Shown in pieces: positions 1 through 4,762 of a stretch of DNA of 7,644 nucleotides. A program made the translations under genes and the position numbers. The stretch lies in assembly GCA_937952445.1 (NCBI GenBank), contig CALGAA010000134.1:1-7644 (forward strand), given 5' to 3'. This DNA is from an uncultured Bacteroidota bacterium. Lineage in GTDB: Bacteria > Bacteroidota > Bacteroidia > Chitinophagales > Saprospiraceae. Numbering within the stretch: the stretch's first letter is position 1; every line of letters begins with the position of its first letter. The notes beneath the pieces are model-generated. The model searched no databases. It saw only the letters and a list, made by a program, of their open reading frames with translations, and was not told the DNA's origin.

Positions 1-72
1 TACAGAACATAGCAACTACAGAACCCTTAATAATACTGCATCATATGCGTTACTTAGGAATATGAGCTAACC

Positions 73-100
73 CCTAAGTTCCCTCAGTTAGGTTTTCTTT
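73..100 (+). terminator. Weak terminator-like hairpin on the plus strand
   Basis: CCTAA (73-77) pairs with TTAGG (88-92) around a 10-base loop and is followed at once by TTTTCTTT (93-100). This is the shape of a short intrinsic terminator for a plus-strand gene that would lie left of the window. The stem has only five pairs and is A/T-rich, so it may be chance. The rest of 1-236 shows no gene. It holds a further 6-base inverted repeat, GGCCCT (110-115) with AGGGCC (127-132), which lies 105 bases past the stop of the leftmost minus-strand gene and has no T-run in either direction. Confidence 0.22.
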
Positions 101-236
101 CGATTCCCCGGCCCTCCGGCGTGAGCAGGGCCATCAGATGGAGAAACCTGACTGCTCCTGAAGATTTTCCCGGACCCGGATCTCGCATACTGCCAGGCAA
201 GCCCCATTGTGCTGTCTAAGCTCTATGCTCTCCTCT

Positions 237-1439
237 CTATCTCAGGTTCCACCGCAGCCTCACCACCGGCAGGACTCCCAAATTTTGCGGATCTTCGGGA
301 TTGATGATGCGAAAACCAGCCCTAACCTGTAAGCGGTCCCACCATTCATATCCGGCGGTAATTCCACCATACCAAATCTCATTTTTCAAATCGGTCAAAT
401 CGACCCGGGCGGCGACCGTTTGATTGGGAACGGCTTTCTGGGAAAAATCCCATTGATAACCGATCCGTCCCACATCTAAACCCAGATTCCATCGCGGTGT
501 GAGTCGAAGTTGTGTGAAAATATCAAATTTGAATCCGGGTTTCATTTTGTAATTTTCATAGTAAACCGCATGCATACCAGTGGCATCCTGATAAGCTATG
601 TTCTGGCTGCTCAATTCCTGACTGAAATTGTACAATTTCGAGAAGGTCAGATTAGAGTTGTGAAAGGTCTTTTGATTGGGGACAGGGACAGCTACGCCTA
701 CCGAGACGCCGAACGACCAGTTTTCTTTTTCATAGGCAACTCCCGGACCGGCATTGATGAAACCAAACTGGTCGGATAATGACCACATCATTTCCGAAAA
801 AGCGTGGATGCGAATTCGGCCTGAATGAGGAGTAACATCGATGGGATTTTGGTCCAACTGAATGTTTGCGAGTGATGGTCTCGCCGCACGGATAAAAAAG
901 TCCGGCCCATCGGTCAATAAAGGTGATGCGACTCGCAGGGGTTGGCTCGGAATAAGCGATGGTACAATAGCAGAGGACGCATCAGTGGCGGAGGGGAGTG
1001 ATTTCACGGAACGATCGGATTCGTTTTTATCATTTTGGATACTTCGGGCTGCTGCGGCGTAGGTGCGGGCGGCGTCCCCTTTGCCTGTGGCAGGAGCTGT
1101 ATCAGAGTACTTTTCCTTAGATGTTGTGGCCAGCTCTTCATTAGGTAAAGCAGCATTGGATCGTTCGGTTACAGCAGGTGCAGATGACGGTTCGGACTGG
1201 ATGATCTCGGAGTGGTTCGAGTATTCAGGAGAGGTAGTTGTGGCTATTTGGGAAGACCCGGAATCTGTGAACACAGGCCATGCTATGACCAACAGTGCAA
1301 GTACCGCTGCAGCCCCGGCCAACCAATACCACCACGCTACTGGTTTGTTTTTTTCGGTAGGCAAGTGCGTATCCAGAAGGTTGGCCATTTCCTTCCAGCC
1401 TTGCTCGCGCAATTGATCGATATTTTTCTGATCAGCCAT
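237..1439 (-). CDS. Membrane-anchored, beta-rich putative anti-sigma partner of the adjacent ECF sigma factor
   Basis: This 400-residue protein has four parts. Residues 1-34 form a short hydrophilic head with a W15-x-x-M-x-x-LLD-x-x-LP27 pattern that I recognise from Bacteroidota proteins encoded after sigma factors. Residues about 35-58 form one strong membrane helix (AWWYWLAGAAAVLALLVIAW). Residues about 60-175 are a Ser/Thr/Ala/Pro-rich linker without hydrophobic segments. From about 205 to the end, alternating strands with many aromatics resemble an outer-membrane beta-barrel domain. The ATG at 1439 lies inside the sigma gene, giving an 8-base overlap (ATGGCTGA) and probable translational coupling. 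By analogy the head would hold the sigma factor at the inner membrane while the C-terminal domain senses or acts in the periplasm. No zinc anti-sigma motif is present. The last residues (RLRWNLR) lack the usual terminal aromatic of barrel proteins, so insertion in the outer membrane is uncertain. Confidence 0.8.
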   Translation of the reverse strand: MADQKNIDQLREQGWKEMANLLDTHLPTEKNKPVAWWYWLAGAAAVLALLVIAWPVFTDSGSSQIATTTSPEYSNHSEIIQSEPSSAPAVTERSNAALPNEELATTSKEKYSDTAPATGKGDAARTYAAAARSIQNDKNESDRSVKSLPSATDASSAIVPSLIPSQPLRVASPLLTDGPDFFIRAARPSLANIQLDQNPIDVTPHSGRIRIHAFSEMMWSLSDQFGFINAGPGVAYEKENWSFGVSVGVAVPVPNQKTFHNSNLTFSKLYNFSQELSSQNIAYQDATGMHAVYYENYKMKPGFKFDIFTQLRLTPRWNLGLDVGRIGYQWDFSQKAVPNQTVAARVDLTDLKNEIWYGGITAGYEWWDRLQVRAGFRIINPEDPQNLGVLPVVRLRWNLR

Positions 1440-1995
1440 GGTATTGCTTCAATTTTTGTGCCATCAATTCACGGGCTTTGCTGAGGTGATATTTCGAATT
1501 ACTCTCACTCATATTGAGCTTGAGGGCAATTTCCCTGTGTTTGTAGCCCTGCAGGGCATAGAGTTCCAGCACTTCCCTGGTCTGTTCCGGAAGTGAATCC
1601 AGCGCCTGCCGGATGTAATCCACGTTAATATCCATTTGGGGACTACCATTTTGATCCCCCCACCAGTTGACCACCGGCGTATCGTAGATCACGTGTGACC
1701 GTTCACGTGTTGCGGTGCGGAAATGGTTGAGTATATTATTCTTATGAATAGTGTGTATCCACCCTTCAAAGGTTCCCAAATCGTCGACGGAATCTATATT
1801 TTGAAATACTTTTAGCATAGTCGTATTTATAAGCGAAATTATTTCCTGGTCATTTAACCGGTATTTTTGGCTGTGGACATAGAGAGCCTCGAAATACCTG
1901 TCGTACAGTATTTTTTGCGAAGTCCGGTTGTTCTGGCGACAACCCGATATAATCGATTTCAGCTCGACCACCTTATTTTTCGCACTATGCTTCAA
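1432..1995 (-). CDS. ECF-type RNA polymerase sigma-70 family factor
   Basis: The protein has 187 residues, normal for a two-domain group 4 sigma factor. Residues about 24-94 fit region 2: core-binding helices around QKILYDRYFEALYVHSQ, then LKVFQNID and FEGWIHTIHKNNILNHFR for -10 recognition. Residues about 128-180 fit region 4, with the typical LDSLPEQTREVLELYALQGY followed by a helix-turn-helix, HREIALKLNMSESNSKYHLSKARE, which binds the -35 region. The linker 95-127 is short, as expected without region 3. The usual acidic stretch of region 2.1/2.2 (D-A-E-D-x-x-Q) is replaced by NDQEIISLINTT, so it is a divergent member. The start is TTG at 1993-1995: an in-frame TGA at 2005-2007 leaves no ATG or GTG before it, and the next Met is residue 60. 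It follows the lipoprotein gene after 18 bases and overlaps the downstream membrane gene. The family assignment is firm; its regulon is unknown. Confidence 0.88.
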   Translation of the reverse strand: MKHSAKNKVVELKSIISGCRQNNRTSQKILYDRYFEALYVHSQKYRLNDQEIISLINTTMLKVFQNIDSVDDLGTFEGWIHTIHKNNILNHFRTATRERSHVIYDTPVVNWWGDQNGSPQMDINVDYIRQALDSLPEQTREVLELYALQGYKHREIALKLNMSESNSKYHLSKARELMAQKLKQYHG

Positions 1996-2013
1996 TTCAT
2001 CAACTCAATGTAT

Positions 2014-2457
2014 TTAATTTGGATACATCAATTGGTGTTCCGTACCTATAACGTTTAAAAGCATAGCTTCGTCGTTTGATCGAAAAGGCGATATATCAAA
2101 AGTCATTTCCCTGGTAAAATGGGCTTCGCATAATTCATTATTTTCAAGTACAAATCGAATGTTGCGTTGTGGAGGGTAGGAATAGGCGACGTACTGAGAT
2201 CCGATGAGTCGCAAATTCCAGGATTCGGCTGTGCATCCACTCGATGAATATTTTACCCTCAGGCAGTCATCGATGATCTCCAATTCCTCGATCAACAAAA
2301 AAAAGGATGTTTCATTTTCATAAAGTTCCTGGTCAACGATCGCCCTTTGCTCGCATTCATTTCCTACAGTAAGTTCCAGCTTCAGCGGATCCGTTTCTTT
2401 GTCACATGCCAGCAGTAGAGGGATTAGGATCCAAAGGTGCCACAATATATTTTTCAT
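2014..2457 (-). CDS. Predicted lipoprotein of an uncharacterised Bacteroidota family
   Basis: This 147-residue protein starts with a signal peptide whose hydrophobic core (residues 4-17) ends in a canonical lipobox LLAC, so Cys18 should carry the lipid. The next residues are DKE, close to the lysine-plus-acidic signal that sends Bacteroidota lipoproteins to the cell surface. The mature part has four cysteines (35, 65, 75, 110), enough for two disulfides, a DDCL segment, an SSSGC segment and a PPQRNIRF stretch followed by ENNELC. I recognise this order (SGC, then W, then PPQR, then NELC) from uncharacterised secreted proteins of Flavobacteriia and Saprospiria, but no function is known to me. 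It lies 12 bases after the previous lipoprotein gene and 18 bases before the sigma gene, so co-transcription is likely. It could be an envelope-stress target of the sigma factor. The lipoprotein call is good; the function is open. Confidence 0.8.
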   Translation of the reverse strand: MKNILWHLWILIPLLLACDKETDPLKLELTVGNECEQRAIVDQELYENETSFFLLIEELEIIDDCLRVKYSSSGCTAESWNLRLIGSQYVAYSYPPQRNIRFVLENNELCEAHFTREMTFDISPFRSNDEAMLLNVIGTEHQLMYPN

Positions 2458-2469
2458 AATGAGTATCTG

Positions 2470-2934
2470 TTAAAGATGTTGAATAGATTCGATCGTTTGA
2501 TTGACCTTGTCCATAAAAGAATGCAGGTAACCAGGCACCATGCGTTTGTCCTGGTCGATGCGCCAGCTTCGGCGTTGGCCTTTCGAGGAAATTTCGATGT
2601 ACAATCCGCCCTGATCCGCGCAATCGGGACATCCAAAGGTAGTGTCGGTAGATTGAAATAAAGGAACGGGTATTGCACTTTTCAATTCCCGGGCCATATC
2701 AAATTTGTCTTGTTCCATTGCGGAAAAGTCAAATTCACTGGCCAGGTAGGAATCTGTGGTGTTTTCATACAAACCGTCGCTGGTCAGTTTGAAAATTTCG
2801 ACGCATTCCTTTCCGATACAATGGCCGTAAAAGTGACCAAAGATCAAATAATCCAGCGGCTTTTGCCCAAATTGAACCTCTTTGCTGCACAGTGCCAGAA
2901 ATATTGCTGTAAGTCCAAAAACGAAATATTTCAT
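2470..2934 (-). CDS. Predicted lipoprotein with two cysteine pairs, unknown function
   Basis: The 154-residue product has a short signal peptide (KYFVFGLTAIFLAL) ending at Cys16. The lipobox reads LALC. Leu just before the Cys is unusual (Gly, Ala or Ser is normal), so lipid attachment is likely but not certain. Cys16 is followed by SKE, similar to the starts of both neighbouring lipoproteins. The mature part carries Cys39 and Cys44 in HFYGHCIGKEC and Cys102 and Cys105 in GCPDCADQGG, with His34 and His38 close by. Such an arrangement fits two disulfides or a bound metal ion; the sequence does not decide. A W-R-I-D strand and a Tyr/Leu-rich C-terminal helix follow. I recognise the GCPDCADQGG style from uncharacterised Bacteroidota proteins. 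The gene sits 32 bases after the first lipoprotein gene and 12 before the next, within the sigma-factor cluster. Confidence 0.77.
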   Translation of the reverse strand: MKYFVFGLTAIFLALCSKEVQFGQKPLDYLIFGHFYGHCIGKECVEIFKLTSDGLYENTTDSYLASEFDFSAMEQDKFDMARELKSAIPVPLFQSTDTTFGCPDCADQGGLYIEISSKGQRRSWRIDQDKRMVPGYLHSFMDKVNQTIESIQHL

Positions 2935-2966
2935 GGTTACCTGAATTCAATAGTTGGTAATAAAGT

Positions 2967-3383
2967 TTATCGTCGGATGAATAAGTGCGAATCGCAGTCA
3001 TCGCAATTATCGTCCAGATACAAAGTATCCCGGTTTTGGACTTTGAAAATCTGATCCACCTGAGCTGTGTCGTTGAACAACAGGAAGTAAGTTTCATTCC
3101 CATCGATTGTATCGATCTCGATGGTAAAAGATACATCGCTGACGATGACGGTGTCCTTTTTCCAGAGGTAATCCCCTTGTTCGCTGATCTCCAGGGTCTG
3201 AGCGTAATCCACAGAATCCGCGTAAGTGGTTACCTGAGTTAATCCATTGGTAGTGGAAAACCATTCCCAGCTACCGAATACATCTTCGTAGGGCAATGTG
3301 GGGACGGGATCGTCCTTGTCACAACTTAATGTCACCATTATTCCGGCGAGTGCCACCAACGACCATAATTTCAAATTTTTCAT
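2967..3383 (-). CDS. Predicted surface lipoprotein, lipocalin-like
   Basis: This is the first gene of the five-gene minus-strand cluster and codes for 138 residues. A signal peptide ends at Cys21 (MVTLSC). The residues after it, DKDD, match the lysine-acidic-acidic core of the lipoprotein export signal described for Capnocytophaga and relatives, so surface exposure is inferred. The mature part opens with FGSWEWFSTTNG, which resembles the GxWxW...GG start of small lipocalin-like domains common in Bacteroidota, followed by alternating beta strands (TLEISEQGDYLWKK, SFTIEIDTIDG, TYFLLFND, KVQNRDTLYL). It ends with DDNCDDCDSHLFIRR, where Cys127 and Cys130 form a CxxC pair. The ligand is unknown. 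The ATG at 3383 is the natural start: only one hydrophobic segment follows and the region upstream is A/T-rich. The domain call is by style, not by alignment. Confidence 0.8.
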   Translation of the reverse strand: MKNLKLWSLVALAGIMVTLSCDKDDPVPTLPYEDVFGSWEWFSTTNGLTQVTTYADSVDYAQTLEISEQGDYLWKKDTVIVSDVSFTIEIDTIDGNETYFLLFNDTAQVDQIFKVQNRDTLYLDDNCDDCDSHLFIRR

Positions 3384-3434
3384 GAGTTAGAATTTTTAAT
3401 TGATCTTTTACAAATAATATTTCGTCCTTATGAC

Positions 3435-3446
3435 ACCATCGATGGT
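3435..3446. promoter_or_regulatory. Perfect 12-base palindrome upstream of the lipoprotein/sigma operon
   Basis: ACCATCGATGGT is its own reverse complement. It lies 52-63 bases upstream of the ATG of the first operon gene, where a dimeric repressor or activator could bind, and is followed directly by a second palindrome, ACGATCGT (3447-3454). A 12-base perfect palindrome is expected about twice by chance in a window of this size, so position, not rarity, is the argument. No known operator consensus was recognised. Confidence 0.25.
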
Positions 3447-3596
3447 ACGATCGTCAGTTGAAAAATAATATTTTGGGAAATTTAACAGTGTTGATGTCGA
3501 GATGGAAGGGGGAACGAGGTGGTGAAAAGCTACAGGAATATCGTTGATGGCGGCCTATTAACCGTTTTGTGACCGGGGCTGAAAGTTAGGCGATAG

Positions 3597-3685
3597 TAAT
3601 CATTTATCATCCGGGGGAAAATTTGATGGGTTTTTTCCAGACGGGATGGAATCAGTGAAAGGCACCTGCATGGTGCCGCTCACCA
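3597..3685 (-). repeat. Copy 1 of an about 90-base diverged direct repeat
   Basis: Aligned by hand with 3750-3838, about 77 percent of positions are the same, with two single-base gaps. Shared blocks are TAATCATTTATC, AAAATTT, TTTTCCAGA, AATCAG, TGAA, GGCACCT, GGTG and CACCA. Read on the minus strand, this copy has an open frame from the TGA at 3600-3602 back to 3752; from the ATG at 3684-3686 it would give 28 residues with VPFTDSIPSGK in the middle and PPDDK at the end. The copy also contains a 6-base stem (GGAAAA 3616-3621 with TTTTCC 3633-3638) and two overlapping stems near 3661-3687. No start signal for the small frame is evident, so it is not called a gene. Confidence 0.75.
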
Positions 3686-3749
3686 TGCTCTGGATGTTTG
3701 TGGTTTGTGCTTCGCCAATCCCTACTACTCCATTTGGGGGCGGTGAAAT

Positions 3750-3838
3750 TAATCATTTATCTACCTGGTAAAATTTAGTGGTACTTTTCCAGAAGGGGTT
3801 GAATCAGGTGAAGGGCACCTCAAAGGTGGCACCCACCA
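3750..3838 (-). repeat. Copy 2 of the about 90-base direct repeat, frame broken
   Basis: This copy starts exactly 153 bases (51 codons) after copy 1. On the minus strand it encodes a similar peptide in two pieces: VGATFEVPFT, then a stop at 3804-3806 caused by one extra base relative to copy 1, then DSTPSGKVPLNF in the next frame, ending at TAG (3761-3763). The hairpin at the same place as in copy 1 is kept with different bases: CTGG-T-AAAA (3765-3773) with TTTTCCAG (3785-3792), around a loop of 11 bases as in copy 1. The broken frame suggests a decayed coding duplicate; the kept stem suggests a structural role. The sequence alone does not separate these. Confidence 0.75.
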
Positions 3839-3873
3839 GGATCCGGGATTTGAAAATTTGATCCTGATTCAAC
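3798..3873. repeat. Perfect 11-base inverted repeat with a competing inner stem
   Basis: GTTGAATCAGG (3798-3808) pairs with CCTGATTCAAC (3863-3873). By chance a perfect 11-base pair within such a short distance is expected well under once in a window of this size. Inside it, CAGGATC (3837-3843) pairs with GATCCTG (3860-3866), using part of the same right arm, so the two stems exclude each other. Short stems AGGTG/CACCT (3806-3820) and GGTGG/CCACC (3825-3837) fill the remainder. The left arm lies in repeat copy 2, but copy 1 has no matching right arm. Confidence 0.6.
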
Positions 3874-3974
3874 TTCATCACATTCTTCGTTCACCAAATC
3901 ATAAATTCCTATGGGTATTTCTTCATCTTTTTTACCAGTTCATCATCACCATAAGCCTTACGTAGGCCCCACTA
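3820..3974 (-). pseudogene. Coding-like debris, possible remnant of a lost gene
   Basis: Two neighbouring minus-strand frames read like hydrophilic protein. The first, bounded by TAG at 3972-3974 and TAG at 3909-3911, contains RKAYGDDELVKKMKKYP. The second, one base back, is open from 3939 to the TGA at 3820-3822 and contains KKDEEIPIGIYDLVNEECDE and then VESGSNFQIPDPGG. They meet at AAAAAAG (3927-3933), so a -1 shift, by mutation in the A-run or by slippage, would join them. Neither piece has a convincing start, and the gene upstream ends at 4032 in the same frame as the first piece. I do not recognise the family. It may be a truncated gene or a chance open stretch. Confidence 0.3.
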
Positions 3975-4031
3975 TGCGCGGTTATGCTTCTTCGATCTGA
4001 CAAAAAATATTTGAAATACCACTATAGGAAC

Positions 4032-4619
4032 TTAAAATTCGTCGTACTCGCTTGTCGGGATCATAAAGTTGTAATTCCCTGTGCCCACGTTCCTGTCGAG
4101 GATATTCAAAATTTTATTTATGCGATTGCTGTCATCATGAGGGCCGGACATGAAACAAGGCTTCCCATTTTTGCCGAATTCGATCAAAATTTTGGGGATT
4201 GCTCCGTTATTTGCCTCCAGAATATACTGGGTCAGTTTCCAATCTGCATAAGGTTCGATTCCCAATCCGCTGGCATAATCTGCCGCGCCGTAGATAATGT
4301 TGTGTACGGTATCGTAGTCGATCTTTTCAAGCTCCATATCCTGAAGGAAATAATTTTCTACGGTTGAGGCCGGGATGTTAAAAGAGTAAAAGGTATCTTT
4401 TATTCCCAGACAAAAGAGATCTATCAAGAATATGCCAAGCGTTTTATTTCCATTTTTATGGGTCCGGACAACGACTATTTTAGCCATACCTTTAACGTCC
4501 CAATCCGGAGTTATATAACAGACTTCTATCGGTAAATTCCGGACCTTCTGACGAATGTAATTTTGGGGACTGAGTTTCGGATTCCTGTTCCCTCCTGGAT
4601 TTCTTTTTTTTCGGGACAT
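4032..4619 (-). CDS. Uncharacterised conserved protein, possibly ATP/nucleic-acid unrelated; function unknown
   Basis: The gene codes for 195 residues from the ATG at 4617-4619. A TTG three codons earlier (4626-4628) is also open, but the ATG suits the promoter box upstream better. There is no signal peptide or membrane helix, so the product is cytoplasmic. The head is basic (MSRKKRNPGGNRNPK). The body has a beta-rich segment with RTHKNGNKTLGIFLIDLFCL and GIKDTFYSFN (residues about 52-81), a helical part with DTVHNIIYGAADYASGLGIEP (about 103-123), then LTQYILE and IEFGKNGKPCFMSGPHDD (about 146-163). I recognise this order, especially GxFLIDLFCLGxKDTFYxFN and IEFGKxGKPxxxSGP, from proteins of Bacteroidota that carry no known function, sometimes as a domain of larger proteins. 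It stands alone with 143 bases to the next gene. It is a real gene with confidence; no role can be assigned. Confidence 0.8.
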   Translation of the reverse strand: MSRKKRNPGGNRNPKLSPQNYIRQKVRNLPIEVCYITPDWDVKGMAKIVVVRTHKNGNKTLGIFLIDLFCLGIKDTFYSFNIPASTVENYFLQDMELEKIDYDTVHNIIYGAADYASGLGIEPYADWKLTQYILEANNGAIPKILIEFGKNGKPCFMSGPHDDSNRINKILNILDRNVGTGNYNFMIPTSEYDEF

Positions 4620-4647
4620 CTTGGTCAAATTTCATTTATATCCGATT

Positions 4648-4655
4648 CAAACTTA
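4648..4655 (-). promoter_or_regulatory. Probable Bacteroidota -7 promoter box
   Basis: On the minus strand the sequence reads TAAGTTTG, a perfect match to the Bacteroidota consensus TAnnTTTG. It lies 28 bases upstream of the ATG at 4619, leaving a leader of roughly 20 bases. About 20 bases further up there is a T-rich stretch (CTTCTTTTTAT) but no exact TTTG, so the -33 element is weak. The box indicates that the uncharacterised gene downstream has its own promoter and is not in an operon with the dehydrogenase gene ending at 4763. Confidence 0.5.
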
Positions 4656-4762
4656 ATAAATTGTATAAAAAGAAGTGAGTGGTGGGTGGATTTTTAATTT
4701 TGGAAATAAATCCTTTTTCAGGTTACACCCATCGATCATCGAAGGAACCCCAATATGCATTT

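Larger units (their letters stand above)
3384..4031. other. Long gene-poor stretch with repeats and coding-like debris
   Basis: No intact gene is visible on either strand over these 648 bases. The part next to the lipoprotein operon (3384-3596) should hold its promoter. On the minus strand I see TATTATTTG (about 40 bases from the start), one base longer than the TAnnTTTG box and without a clear upstream TTTG, so no promoter is assigned. From 3597 to 3838 there are two diverged direct repeats, and inverted repeats extend to 3873. From 3820 to 3974 the minus strand carries short open frames that read like eroded protein sequence. There is no terminal inverted repeat, transposase fragment or target-site duplication that would identify a known mobile element. 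Confidence 0.7.

Noticed and set aside
510..1484. Several plus-strand open frames of 66-117 codons
   Set aside because: They lie opposite the 400-residue gene and sigma gene, whose protein sequences make sense; their own translations show no domain or compositional sign of a real protein.
2765..3136. 123-codon minus-strand frame across two lipoprotein genes
   Set aside because: It runs through two genes with good signal peptides and motifs in another frame, so it is a shadow.
3597..3873. CRISPR array, retron or tRNA-like RNA
   Set aside because: Only two diverged repeats with no spacers of regular kind, no reverse transcriptase or cas gene nearby, and no cloverleaf.
4626..4628. TTG start for the uncharacterised gene, adding three residues
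   Set aside because: The ATG at 4617-4619 is a stronger start and fits the promoter spacing; the TTG remains possible.
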